Below are positions 11,459 to 23,437 of a DNA stretch of 64,000 nt, piece after piece. The DNA is from Saccharum officinarum. Taxonomy: Eukaryota > Streptophyta > Magnoliopsida > Poales > Poaceae. The notes beneath the pieces are model-generated. The model ran no database searches and was not told where the DNA came from. It was given only the letters and a program-made list of their open reading frames with translations. Within the stretch, counting starts at the first letter, position 1, and every line of letters starts with the position of its first letter. The stretch is from the NCBI GenBank assembly GCA_020631735.1, contig CM036160.1, positions 114,806,680 through 114,870,679 of the forward strand. Reading direction: 5' to 3'. The translations under genes and the position numbers were made by a program.

Positions 11459-11711
11459 TACTCCCCCTCCTCACATAAAATCGACTTCTAGAGTTGTTGT
11501 TCCTAGTCAGATTATTTTAAAATTGACTTAATTTATGGAAAAATAGCTCCAACATTTATGACATTAAATTAGTATCTTGATATATTTTATTACATAATCT
11601 ACTCATTTAGTGTCATAGATACTATTATATTTTTTTCTATAAAGTAGGGCAAACTTAAAATAGTTAGCTTTTGATGATAGTAGGAATTGATTTATTTGGG
11701 ATGGAGAGAGC
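11459..11711. mobile_element. Stowaway-type MITE
   Basis: Left end TACTCCCCCTCCTCAC and right end GGGATGGAGAGAG are imperfect inverted copies, AT-rich between, with TA at the left border as expected for Tc1/mariner-derived Stowaways. Confidence 0.55.
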
Positions 11712-12001
11712 AAGTTGTAAGTTGTTTCAGCTTTTCTCTAGATTTAACCAAATTTATTAAAAAATACATAAACCTTTAGACCATCAAGCAATATTCCTTA
11801 GATACACTTTGACTTAGGATAAACTAAATCAGTCTTACATTTTGAAATGAGGATAGAACGATATTATTCATGGTATATTCATAATAAACAAATATAATGT
11901 ATTTCTTTAAATAATAATAAATTTAATTGCTACTAAACAACCTCATCAATTCAACTTAGGAAAGCTAAGAAAAAGACTATCTGCGCATCACTTCGTCTAT
12001 A

Positions 12002-12276
12002 GTTGTGTTTGGTTCAGCTATAGAAAATACTTATGCTGCCAAAAGCATAACACCAACTAAATGGGTAGAACTAGAAGTTGTTTTCCAGAAACAACTACTT
12101 TGTAGTAGTTTTTTCATGACATATTGTGCCCTACTTTTGGCTTTCAACTTTCTGCTTTTACCCATTAGTGGAAACATACAAGTTACAACTTTTTATGGCA
12201 CATAGCTCACAACAGGTTTTTCATAACTCATACTGTAGCTCAGAGTAGTTTTTTCACAACTCATAGCTAAACCAGA
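12002..12276. mobile_element. MITE with GTTTGGTTCAGCTAT-type ends
   Basis: Left end TGTTTGGTTCAGCTATA and right end CATAGCTAAACCAGAC are inverted copies with few mismatches. The interior is AT-rich and noncoding. Superfamily uncertain (hAT-like ends). Confidence 0.55.
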
Positions 12277-13210
12277 CAAATCATACTATATAAACTGCTT
12301 TCGATATTGCTTCTCGTTTGAACGTAGCTATCGTGTCAGGAACAAACATATCCGTACACGTGTTAGCGTGCTACAGAACATTTCTTTTTTAGATAATGTA
12401 CCGAAAACAATTGTCGAGATAAGAATAGGACAAAGCTTGGCAAGGCAAGATCGGGCCGCGATATGGGCGCCCGCCGCCCGCAACAAGAAACGGTTCTCTT
12501 GCACCGCGATATGGGCGTACGCGTGCAAGCTTCGTCTGGGGAGGGCGGGCGGCTACACCGCTCTCTTGCCGGCCGGCGACCGGCGTCCGGGTCCGGCGAC
12601 GTCTGTCTTGGCGTGCAACGGCAGCACGAGGTGTTGCGTCTCCAAACTGCCGTTACGCTAGCTATCCGGCCGCTTGCGTTGTGGTGGACGCTCTGCTTTG
12701 GTGGGTGTCCGGTTGTGGACTCTCGGATCGGCGGATGGCAAAGCGAGTCGTGCTTGGACAGTGGGAGGACACGGCCGAGGCCGATGCTACGAGCCTACGA
12801 CAAGGGACAAGGGACAGGTCCACGTGCCAACAACAGTGTACTGTATAGAACAGGGACAGCACTTTTTTCTTCCCTACTGATTGATAGGACGGGTCCGTTT
12901 GTGAGCGCTTTGAGGAGCAGATTCTATTCTCACGGAGAATCGCTCTCTCGCTGCTAAATGTATTTTTCAGCGAGAAGTAATTCTCCGCTGATTCTGTGAA
13001 GTGATTCTGTGAAATGAACTAAGAGGCTGAAAGCTGAAAAAAGTAGCTTCACTTGATTCTGTGAAGTGATTCTCCATGTTGATTTTAAGAGTTTATGCTA
13101 AACAATGAAAAAGAATCACTTTCAGCCACAGAATCACTTCACCAGTGAATCAGGGAGCACAACACCACACTACTGCTCCCAGCTTCTTCTCAAAAAACAA
13201 AAGCAACTTG
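12277..13210. other. GC-rich noncoding block and a diverged MITE
   Basis: 12430-12880 is GC-rich with open frames on both strands but nothing recognisable. From about 12888 to 13195 the sequence repeats GATTCTGTGAAGTGATTCT several times, partly inverted (AGAATCACTTCAC near the right side), as in a MITE with subterminal repeats. No gene supported. Confidence 0.4.
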
Positions 13211-13450
13211 GGCTGTGTTTAGATGGTGGTGTAAAATTTTTGGAAGGACAATAACTCTTTTATTTGTATTTGGCAATTAGTGTCTAATCATGGGCTAATT
13301 AGGTGTGAAAGATTCGTCTCGTGATTTATAACTAAACTGTGTAATTAGTTATTTTTTATCTATATTTAATGCTCCATACATATATTAAAGATTCGATGTG
13401 ACGAAGAGTCTTAAAAAATTTTTAGAACTTTAAAGCAACTAAACATGGCC
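13211..13450. mobile_element. Tourist/hAT-like MITE of the GGCCTTGTTTAG family
   Basis: Left end GGCTGTGTTTAGATG, right end CAACTAAACATGGCC; interior motifs TCTAATCATGGGCTAATTAGG, AGATTCGTCTCG and TGTGTAATTAGTT recur in every member of this family in the window. It is the commonest repeat here, with about twelve copies. Confidence 0.75.
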
Positions 13451-13869
13451 TTGATTATTCTACGTTTGCTAAGGATGAAACTAGGCGTGATTGGGTTAGA
13501 TCGGACCAAGAAAAAAACGCCGGGTATAAAAAAATGGCTTGTGCCCATTCAACGTGGCCGTCGGGTCTGGGCGAGCTACGTATTTCTTATACTTTTCAGA
13601 TTCTTTTTATTTATTTATATATGTCGGATCCAGTTTGTGCAGATTGGATTGAATTATATGTGTCAAAAGTTGTGGACCGAGGTCATCCAATGCACTAGTC
13701 GGATCAGGCAAGGTAAGTTTTTTTTTTTTCTTTCGAGCGAATCAGGCCGCCAGGCTGATCGGGTCAGGTGACCTACGCATGTCTTGTATATAGTAGATGG
13801 ATAAATACCTCCATTCTATCCGGTCACTTTACCTCGCAGGCCAAAATACAACAAAAACAAAAAAAAAAG

Positions 13870-15010
13870 GAAAATGTTGATGATAGGGCTTCCGTTTCGT
13901 CTGGACGCACGTTGGTGGGCCTCGACGCTTGTCCAAACGGTTCAATAGGCAACACTGTGTCCACACAGAAATAAAAATAAAAAATAGTTGCTCTCACCTT
14001 CCTCTTGAATCACCGTTGTGCCCGCATCTATTTTCTATTCTCAAACCCACTCTCCGCCCCTGCATCGCCGCTGCGTGCTCCACTGCGACTGTGCTGCCGC
14101 GGCCGCAACGCATCGACGTGATGCACCATGCCCGAGCGCCGCCACCTGCCTTCCTGTCTCCCCACCGCCACTCACCACTCGCCGCCGAGTTCTTCGAGTT
14201 GACACGACGTGGTCCACGGCGACTGCTCCGACGCGACGTTCTTCCCCGCGCCCAGCCGCTTGCCTCCAGCCATCCTCCCTCTCCACTGCACCCAAGTGCC
14301 GCTTGCTGGCTACCGCAGTTCCCCACCATGTAGACCATGGCTGCCGGCGACGCCATATTTCAAGTGTTTTCAGGTGTTTCAGAAGTTGTTTTCAAGTGTT
14401 TTCATCTAGATGTTGCGTATGTTGCAATGGCTATATATGCATGTTGTAAGTATATGTTTCAAGTGTTTCAGTTGTTTTAGACATTCAAGTGTTTCGTCTT
14501 GATGTTGCAGAAGTATATCGGGTTGTTGCATAACATGCATGTTGCAAGCGTATGTTTCAGGTGTTTCATACATATGTTGCAAATATTTTATCTAGATGTT
14601 GTAAAACTAGATTTGGATGTTGCATGCGTTTGCAATGGCTTTCAAGTGTTTTAAGGTGTTTCGCAAGTGTTTTAGACTTATGTTGCAAGTGTTTCAACTG
14701 TTTTGAACGTATGTTGCAAGTGATTTATCTTGATGTTGTAAAAGTACATCTGCTGTTGCACATGCTGCAATGAGACCACCTGGTCAGCCGCCTATTACAG
14801 CTGCTGGGGCGTTGGAAAGCGCACGAGGCACGAGTGGTCCCCGCCTACAAGCGCATGGAAAAGCGTACGAGGCACGAGGTAGGGCGATTGGCGCGTGCGG
14901 TCCAGGTGGTGTGGGCCCCCGCGTGGGCGCACCGGGTGTAGGTGCGGGAAACAGGGTATTAGCACCGGTGTCCGGACACGGGCGTCCGTCCGAACGTCCA
15001 GGCACTAGCA
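13870..15010 (+). mobile_element. Unclassified nonautonomous DNA element with TGTTGCAAGTGTTTCA subterminal repeats (copy 1)
   Basis: From 14350 to 14770 short variants of ATGTTGCAAGTGTTTCA and TGTTTCAGGTGTTTC recur about every 30-40 bp. To the left lies a GC-rich segment (14020-14340); to the right a GC-rich tail ends in GGCGTCCGTCCGAACGTCC near 14985-15003. A second element at 58490-59490 has the same architecture in opposite orientation. GC-rich ends plus subterminal repeats suggest a Mutator-like or CACTA derivative; I cannot decide. No transposase seen. Confidence 0.5.
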
Positions 15011-15947
15011 AACACACACACAAAAAGAGAGAGAGAAAAAGAAATTCAGGACAGCTTGCTATTTCGACGTGTGATATTTTTGGCCCAGCCTATGCTCCGT
15101 CCAGGAACGGCCGAAGCCCAGGTGAAGCACGACTCACCCTACGGGCGGGCAGCCCAGCCCAGGAAACGGCGGCCGCCATCGGCCATTATTCCGCGGGTGA
15201 CTCGGACGGACGGACGGAGCAGAGTCCACGGTCCACGCCCCCGACCTCACGTCCGGTGAATGGTGATCACGGCTGACGGCGACGGATCACGGCTCTATGA
15301 CCAAGAACCACTTCCCTCCCAGAGCGGGTTGCGAGCAGTGCATGTCCATCCTCCAAGCATCCCTCGTACGGCCGAGGATTCGTCGCAGCAGCACAGAAAA
15401 AGTCAGAAACTTCACCGATGCTTTCTTCCTAGGGCCTAGACACACGGGTGCGGTCAGGAAGGAATCCATTCCATTCCAGGGTCACCGAACAAAAAGTCTT
15501 GTTTCACCCCCGGCCTGGCCCGCCGCCGCCGCCGCCGCCGCCGTCGTCGCCGCATCGGACGCTCGATCCAGCGCAACCACACGGCCGCCGCCCGTCCCTG
15601 CCGATGCTTCCTCCAGTCCGCCGATGGCCGGATGCCCAGCGTGCCCGCGACGACGATGACCGACCTTCACCAGACGCCCTGTGCGCCCACGGGCTTCGGG
15701 ACCTCGGCATCGCGCGTCCGCGTCCGCATCCACATGTCCGTCCGCGCGTGACCAGTGGGGGCGCACCGCACGTACAGCCGCCGCCTGTGCAGGCTGCAGC
15801 CAGACCACGACGTTGGTTGCGTTCTCCCGACGCCAAGCCGTTTCTCTCCTCTTCTTTTTCTTGTGGGACATGACAATTGACAGTGGACGTCTTCATTTCA
15901 AGATGCCGCGGGCATGTGCCTCAGCCTACGTGACTGCGGGCCGGTTC
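15011..15947. other. GC-rich intergenic stretch
   Basis: Several short overlapping open frames on both strands, typical of GC-rich DNA without coding constraint. A CCG trinucleotide run lies at 15518-15545. No gene recognised. Confidence 0.4.
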
Positions 15948-17160
15948 AGGGTGTTAAATTTTAGTCCGTCTCACATCACATATTGATTAAGTTTGACCAC
16001 ATAGTGTTCTGATACTAATAAAAAATAAATAATTTATTCTGTGAGTAAACCGTAAGATAAATTTATTAAGCCTAATTAATCTATCACTAACATATTTTTT
16101 TACTGTAGCAATTAGTGCTAATTATAGACTAATTAGGCTTTAAAAATCGTCTTGCAAATTATCATCACCGTATATTTTTAGTTTCGTAAATAGTCTATAT
16201 TTAGTACTCTATACATGTGTCAAAGATTCGATGTGATGGGAACTAAAATTTAGTTCACAAATCAAACACCCCCTTAGTTCAAGGCCTGTAAAGTTTTCGG
16301 GGTACTACAGCATATGTGTAACTGTAACAATTAGTGTCTAATCATTGACTAATTAGGCTTAAAAGATTTATCTCGCAAAATACATACAAATTGTGCAATT
16401 AGTTATTTTTTTTATCTATATTTAATGTTCTACGTATGTCTCCAAACATTCGATAGGATGAAGTGTAAAATTTTTGGGTGGGAACTAAGCACTTCTGCGT
16501 CGATTTGCACGTGCAGTTGGCAGCTGACACTCAAGGGACCTCGTGGCAGGCTGTGTTCTCTTTTCTTTGGCTTGGTTTAGTTCGCAAAAAGAAAAAAAGA
16601 ATTAGTGTCATATCAAATGTGTTGGAAGAGGTTTTCGGACACTAATAAAAACAAATTACAGAACCCGTCAGGAAACTACGAGACGAATCTAATGATACCA
16701 ATTAATCCATCATTAGCACATGTTGGTTACTGTAGCATTTAAGGTTTTTCATGAACTAATTAGGTTTAAAAGATTCGTCTCGCGATTTTCCCGAGAACTG
16801 TGCAATTAGATTTTTTTATCTATGTTTAATACTCCATGTATGTATCAAACATTTGATGTGGTGGGTGAAGTCAAAAATTTTAAGGAACTAAACCAGTGCC
16901 TTGTTTAGTTCACAGAATAGGGAAAAAAAACACTGTATCAGAATTTCTGTAGCATTTCGTTTGTATTTGGTAAAAATTATCCAAATTTTGACTAACTAGG
17001 CTTAAAATGTTCGTCTCGCAAAGTACAACAAAACTGTGCAATTAGTTTTTGATTTCATCAACATTTAGTACTTCATGCATTTGCCGATATTTTGATGTGG
17101 CGGGGAATTTTTTTTGCATAGTGGAATTTGGAGGAGAATTAAAGGAACTAAACAAGGGGC
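15948..17160. mobile_element. Cluster of four GGCCTTGTTTAG-family MITEs
   Basis: Four members stand almost end to end: about 15948-16275 (GGGTGTTAAATTTTAG ... AACACCCCCTTAG), 16280-16490, 16568-16903 (TTGGTTTAGTTCG ... GAACTAAACCAGTGCC) and 16901-17160 (CCTTGTTTAGTTCAC ... GAACTAAACAAGG). All contain the diagnostic GACTAATTAGGCTTAAAA and a CGTCTCGC- or TATCTCGC-type core. Lengths and divergence differ, so they are separate insertions rather than tandem duplications. Confidence 0.7.
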
Positions 17161-17190
17161 AGACCTTTACTGCACCCCGCTTATCCTGCT

Positions 17191-17303
17191 GGCCCTGTTC
17201 TGCAAGTCATGTTTCGGCTTGTTTCAGCTTGTTTCAGCTTATTCTCTCTAACACTATTGAATCAGCCGAAACCAGTCGGCTTTTCCACCAGCCGAACCAG
17301 CCC
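17191..17303. mobile_element. MITE related to the 5640 element, diverged
   Basis: Starts GGCCCTGTTC and ends GCCGAACCAGCCC. It has an internal duplicated CTTGTTTCAG motif and TCAGCCGAAACCAG. Confidence 0.5.
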
Positions 17304-19391
17304 GCTGTCCTTTTTTACTGTTACTGGTGCGCAGAGCACGTTGAGGTTGAACAAATAATGACAAGGGTACTAATGTCTGATGATCACCGGATCAGAAGCA
17401 AATCCATCCCCGCCCGAGCGATGAAGACATGACGGTGCCTTTTGATGGCAGACAGACAGCGCCCCGCATGATGAGGACATGATGGCGAGTTCACCGCCTT
17501 TCTGTCCTTCTCAGCTCTCGCTACTGCCGGCGAGGTGGTAAAAAAGAAAGGTAAAAGATGATTCGCATCCGATCATACCGGATCCCGAATCTTCTCGTCC
17601 TCCTCTTCCTCCGGATCCGGAATCTTCTCGTCCTCCGGGTCTCGTTTAGATTCAAGTTTTTTCACTTTCTCTATCACATCAAATATTTATATATATATAT
17701 AGAACATTAAATATAAATAAAATAAATAACTAATTACATAGTTTATCTGTAATTTAAAAGATGAATCTTTTGAGTCTAGTTAGATCATAATTGAACAATA
17801 CTTATCAAATACAAACGAAAGTGCTACAGTATGATGAAAATTTTTCACACTCAATCTCAAGAAGGCCAGGATAAAAATAAAAATGGCCGAAAAGGTGAGT
17901 CAGATGCCATCTATCCATGCCAGGGGTAGGCGGTAGCGTACGAGTAGGACCACCGTGACTACGTGGCCTCCGGCGGCCCGGAGGTGGGAGGCAGACCCAG
18001 CCCAGGCGACACATGCAGGCAAGTCGTCAAGTCGGACTGTTGGAGGAGTGTCTGACCGGGAGTAAAATAAACTGAGCAAATCCATTCCCATGCGTGCTCA
18101 ACGTGTGCCCAGCCCAAAGGACCGAAGAAAACTAAAACCACTACCACATCCGTCTCTTTTTTTTTAAAAAAAAACCCATTTTAATATCCTATTTAAAACA
18201 CATGAATGCAAAAACACAAAAAAGGAATTTTATAGAGAGGCAATAACACAGCTGTACAATGTGCGGTTTTAAGATAGACACAGGAAATTCATAGAAACCA
18301 GGCAGTGCTTTTACTGTTTTGCATTGTTGTAGCGGAAGAAAGAGGTTCAAATAGATGTTTTTTCTTTCTAAAATTCCTATGAAATCATAGGATGTCAAAC
18401 AATATTCTCTTGGTTTTCTTGAGGTGCTTTTCTACGAACCAAAGATATCTACGGTATTAAATCCTTAGGATTGTCACATCTTGTTTTTTCAATGAAAATC
18501 CTCCATTCCAGAGGAGGCCTAAATTTGAAATAGACCTAGGTTTATACAAAATTATCAATATTTATGTCTCTAAATATTTTTGTTTATTTTATGATTTATC
18601 TAATAATACTTATCACTTATCATAAATATTAATAGTTTTTTATACATGTAATCAAATTAGAGATCTATTGACTATGGAAAAAACAACAATAACATTTTCT
18701 TTTCAAGATGGAGAGGATATGTTTCTCCTTAATTAATTTGCCGTGCGAACCGTCGATGCAAACCACATGGTTACGAAATTAGGTTGTGATGAGGAGTAAA
18801 ACACTCGGCTTTAGGCAAGACTTCTCCAATGCACAATGCAAAATCCAAAACTCCAAGCTCTAATACAAGAAAGGAAAAAAGTTTATGTAAAAGAATGACA
18901 GCTTGCTGTACAGTACAGCACACGACGCCGCCAGCCACTCTCCCAAGCTGACGAGGAGTGAGAGAAAAGAGTTTTAAAAAGGGCCAAGCCAAAACCAAAA
19001 CTCCCCACCAAACAAAACGTGCACGCCACAGGGCCACCCACAGGAGCACGGGTCACACCCTCCCCACCGCCCACTGCCACGCCGGCCCCACCACGTCCCC
19101 ACTGCCTTGCGTAAGCCACCGCACGGGCGAAAAGGCCACACCAACGGTCACAGATTGGGCTCTCGCAGTCTCTCGTTCTCCCTCCTCCCTCCTCTCGCCA
19201 ACGCAGACACGCCGTCCCCAAGTTTCCCCTGCCAAATCCTCGCTCGCCTCGCTTCCTCCACGGTCCACGCCCCCAGTCGTGTTCGTCGACTCCACCGCTC
19301 CATTCCTCCGGCCCCCGCCCGCCCTACTTCTCCATTCCGCCAAGAGCAGCCAGGCGTCAGGGGCGCGGCTGCTCTCTGCGGGACGCGCGTC
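17304..19391. other. Intergenic with MITE fragments, then promoter and leader of the CTL gene
   Basis: 17638-17865 is a decayed GGCCTTGTTTAG-family MITE (CTCGTTTAGATTC, then TAGATCATAATTGAAC). 18150-18720 contains Stowaway-like AT-rich debris ending AGATGGAGAGGATATG. From about 18960 the sequence becomes GC-rich and pyrimidine-rich, consistent with the leader of the gene starting at 19392. No separate gene seen. Confidence 0.45.
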
Positions 19392-22300
19392 ATGGGCGCC
19401 GCCGAGAACCACGTACGGTTTCTTTCTTCCTTTCGCTCCCCGAAAGATTGTCCCTTTCTCGAGTAACGCGCGGGCTGCTCTGCTCGTTGCTTCTTGCGGT
19501 CTTGCCGCCGCCGTGTGCTCAACTGCTCATGGGTTTCTTGTCCTGTCTGTGCGACGCTTGCAGGCGCCGCCGCGGCAGGAGGCTGCGCCAGGCAGGGGAG
19601 CGGCACCTGCGCCGGCTCCGGCTCCGGAGGCGGTGGAGAAGGTGGTCGTCGTGGACCAGGCGCCGCCCCCGCAAGCGGCGGCGAGGCTGCAGGCGCAGCG
19701 GCCGCTGGCGCCGCTGCAGGTCACCACGCAGGCGCCGCCGCCGCCCATGTCGGTGGCGTCCGGCTCCGTCGAGCCGCCACCGCAGGTGGCGGCGTACCAG
19801 CCTGTCATGCAGCCTCCGCAGCAGGTAGGGGGGAAACGTCCACGCCCAATTGCTTGACTTTTTTTTTTTTTTTTTTTTTGCAATTGTGTATAAGTATGTA
19901 TAAAATGTCGATCGCCTGAATTGATTAGGATTTTCGGTTTGGATAGTGGGATTGGCTCATACTTTTTAGGACATGTGGGCGTGCTTGATTGCGATCCGAC
20001 CGTGTCAATTTAGGCTGATTGGTAAGCGAGTAGGATAGTACAATAATTTTGTTTGGTAGTACCCAATTGGTATAGTGTGTTTGCGCTGCCCTGTACTCGA
20101 GACTTTTGGGAGTTCAGGCTGGCTTGCTTTCTGAATTATTCTACCACACGACACCACATTGACAGAATCACTGAATTATTCTATCACTATGATGCAATTG
20201 ACAGAACGGATTTGAAAGTACCCCAATAGAGATAGCTCTTAGTTAAAGGGTTAGAGAATATGCTGATGCTGATAGTTGATTTTGATTCTGATTACAAAGG
20301 ACGGAAGGCAGACTAGTTTACCTGCAGCACTGCTACTTGCATTGTTAATATTCCAAGATATGTTCGGTGCTAAAAGGACAAAAAAGGGAGATCTTTTCAT
20401 GTCTATTTTAGGCTTAGGTACTTCAATATTTTTAGGCTTAGGTGCTTCAACATTGCTGCCTAACATTGCACTGGCAACAACCAAATAATGCTTGATGGAA
20501 TATCCAACACCACAATCAATTTGGTGCATGTTTTCTTTTTAGGTGAACAAAATAATAAGCAATTTTATATAAGAACTCAAAGTGCTCAACCTCCCACAAT
20601 AGAAAAGGGGCATAGGCGATAGTGTTTGATACGATGCTCTTAGTATTAATCAATGTGGCCTAACGTATAGCTCTGGTTAGCTATATGCGTGCTCCTTCTA
20701 ATATCCCCTCTAAAATATCATCAAGAATGTACCACTACTTGGAATTGAATCTCTGGATAATGCATGATGGAATATCCAACACCACAAGCAATTTGTGCTT
20801 GTTTTCTTTTGAGGTGAACAACATACTAATAAGCAATTTTATATAAGAACTCAAAGTGCTCAACCTCCCACAATAGAAAAAGGAGCATAGGTGGTAGTGT
20901 TTGACACGAATTATTAATCGATGTCGCCTAACGACATAGCTCTGGTTAGCTAGGTACAGGCGTGACTCATGGGTTTCGTAGGCACTAATATTCCCTCTAA
21001 AATATCATCAAGAATGTACCACTGCTTGGGATCGAATCTCTGAACTGAATATGACATTGTGCTAATCTAAGCCTGAATCTGACAAGCTGTAGCGGCTGGC
21101 GCCATCCTATCTGAATAACTTATTATTTGTCGTTGCAGGGGCCACTTCCGTCGCTCAACTCACGCAAGTACACCAATGGCATCACGCTGTGCCTCTTCCT
21201 GCTCCACCTCGCCGCCGCGGCATTCGCCATGGGGTTCTTCGTGTTCAAGACCGCCCAGGAGATCAGCCAGCACCCACGGTCACACAACGCCCGGCGCGAG
21301 CGCAGCCTGCTGCGTGACTGGCTGCTGCCCGTGGAGGGTGCAGTGGCGCTCAGCATTGTCCTGGCCTTCGCGTGGCAGAAGGCCGTGCGGGCGTGGCCGC
21401 GCGCCATGGTGCGCGTCATCCTGTGGTCCAGCTTCGGCGTGACCCTGGCCGTGGGCGCGCTACTCATGTGCTTCTCCATGCTGGCCACCGTCGGGCTGGG
21501 CGTCGCGATGGTGGTGTTCTCCATCGGGACAGGGCTGTACGCGTGCTGGGTGACGCGGCGCGTGGGCTTCACGGCGCGGGTGTTCGAGCGCGCGGTGCAG
21601 CCGGTGGACAAGTTCCGCGGGCTGAACGGGCCCGCGTACCTGATGGTGGCGGCGGGGTTCGCGTGGATCTCCGTGTGGTGTGTGGCGGTGATCGGCGCGG
21701 TGAACTTCCGCTTCCCCGGGCTCACCATCTTTGGGCTGGTTGTGAGCCTGGCGTGGACCGCGGAGGTGATGCGGAACGTGGCGAACCTGACGGCGAGCCG
21801 GGTGATCGCGCTCTACTACCTGCGCGGCATGCAGTCGAGCGTGCAGTTCTGCTTCCAGCGCGCGCTGTCGTACAACCTCGGCAGCGCCTGCCTGGGGTCG
21901 CTGTTCGTGCCCACCATCGAGGCGCTCCGCATCCTGGCGCGCGGGCTCAACCTCCTGGAGGGCGAGGACGAGTTCATGTTCTCCTGCGCGCACTGCTGCC
22001 TCCACGTCATGAACGCCATCTTCAGCTTCGGCAACAGCTGGGCCTTCGTCCACGTAAGCACGAGCGCACTGCTGGTCTGGTCTTCGTCTTCGAACTGGAA
22101 CCATTGTAAGGTGCTTGGCACTGACGAGCTGCGTGTAATATTTCAGATCGCGGCGTACGGGCGCGGGTTCGTGCAGGCGTCGCGGAGCACGTGGGGCCAG
22201 TTCGAGGCGCTTCCCGGGATGGCGGCGCTGGTGGACTCGGACATCACCAGCTCGGTGTGCTTCCTGACGGGCGTGACGAGCGGCGCGCTGTGCGTGGCGC

Positions 22301-22566
22301 TGGCGGGGTCGTGGGCGTTCGCGACGCACCGGCACTACACGGCCACCGTGTCGCTGCTGGCCTTCTACGTCGGGTACCTGATGACCCGCATCGGCATGGC
22401 GCTGCCGCAGGCGTGCGTCGGCTGCTACTACGTCTGCTACGCCGAGAACCCCACGTCGCGGCTCTTCGACGGCACCATACCGGACCGGCTGAGCAAGATG
22501 CGGGAGGGCCGCGACCCGCTCGTGCCCACGCCGCGGTTCCCGCACCAGCACGGCGGCGGCGCGTGA
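19392..22566 (+). CDS. Choline transporter-like protein (PNS1/CTL family)
   Basis: CTL proteins are multi-pass membrane proteins with roles in choline and lipid homeostasis and vesicle trafficking (plant CTL1/CHER1 affects sieve plates and plasmodesmata). Four exons: 19392-19413 (MGAAENH), 19564-19825, 21139-22053 and 22147-22566, with GT-AG junctions in frame. The N-terminal cytosolic part is a low-complexity Pro/Ala/Gln stretch of about 85 residues. The rest has roughly ten hydrophobic segments, beginning ITLCLFLLHLAAAAFAMGFFVF. Family signatures include VQPVDKFRGLNGPAYLM, the VAN(L)TASRVIALYYLRG region, ALSYNLGSACLGSLFVP and CYAENPTSRLF near the C-terminus. The protein ends HQHGGGA. The first exon is only 22 bp; I chose this ATG because it is the only one that splices in frame to the Pro-rich exon. 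Intron 2 carries a tandem duplication. Confidence 0.88.
20493..21045. repeat. Tandem direct repeat within CTL intron 2, about 2 x 270 bp
   Basis: Copy A (about 20493-20757) and copy B (about 20763-21045) both start GATGGAATATCCAACACCACAA and share AAGAACTCAAAGTGCTCAACC, a CTCTGGTTAGCTA segment and AATATCATCAAGAATGTACC. They differ by scattered substitutions and small indels, so the duplication is not very recent. Confidence 0.85.
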
Positions 22567-23114
22567 GTGAGACGACGGAGCTGGAGCTTCCGCACGGCGC
22601 GGCGGTTCTTTTTTTCCTCGTGTGCCGCCGCTCGTCGGTGTGGACTGAAACGGACTCGTGACCGGAACCGGAATGCGCTGCTCGAGCTCGAGCTCGAGCT
22701 GATCCGGATGAGGCGGCGGCTCGTACGGCTGGATAATTGGGAGTCTTCTGGAGATCAAATTTTCTTTTTCTAGTTTTGTAAATTTATTTATCCATTTTTT
22801 AGCCGGTACAAATGGTGAATCCCTGATATTCTGGGTATGTAGACAGATAGTAGTACTATTTTCTTTGGTAGCAGTTAATTAGTGTGAAACTGTGAATATT
22901 TTAACTGACCGAATCAGAATCACTGGGTTTGAGGTTTGACCATGGTGAGCGCGAACAATAGTTTGAGGCCACAGGCACAGAGTATCTGAAAGACTTGAGT
23001 ACCCTGGCGGTGGTGGGGGAGCATTTAACAACTCTGTGCTGTGCAGGATTGGTTAGGTGCAGTAATGGAATGGTCGAATGGGTGGTGGATAGCAGCCCAG
23101 AGGCCTTGGCGCCT
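22567..23114. other. 3' UTR and downstream flank of the CTL gene
   Basis: Starts GC-rich with a CTCGAGCTCGAGCTCGAG run at 22680-22700, then turns AT-rich. No gene. Confidence 0.4.
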
Positions 23115-23437
23115 TGCTTAGTTTTCAAAAAAATTTAGGTACATCGAGTGTTTGACATATGCATGAAGTACTAAATATAAATGAAAAAAAAATTAATTGT
23201 ACAATTCTCGAGGAAATCAAATCTTTTAAGCCTAGTTAGTCCATGAAAAGCCTTAAATGCTACAGTAACCAATATGTGCTAATGATGGATTAATTGGTAT
23301 CATTAGATTTGTCTCGCAGTTTCATGACGGGTTTTGTAATTTATTTTTTTAGTAGTATCCGAAAACCCCTCTCGACATCCTTCCGACACGTCCGATGTGA
23401 CACCTAAAAATTTTCTTTTCACGAACTAAACGCAGCC
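23115..23437. mobile_element. GGCCTTGTTTAG-family MITE
   Basis: Left end TTGCTTAGTTTTC, right end ACGAACTAAACGCAGCC, with the family motifs AAGCCTAGTTAGTCC and GATGGATTAATTGGTATC inside. Confidence 0.65.

Noticed and set aside
15500..15870. Overlapping ORFs in GC-rich DNA with CCG run
   Set aside because: Open in most frames, low complexity, no start context, domain or splice structure.
19053..19606. Antisense and alternate-frame ORFs over the CTL 5' end
   Set aside because: Frame shadows of the GC-rich leader and Pro-rich exon; no recognisable domains.
21460..22758. 432-codon antisense ORF opposite the CTL gene
   Set aside because: Product is His/Arg/Glu-rich shadow of GC-rich coding DNA, and it crosses the intron and both exons of a recognised gene.
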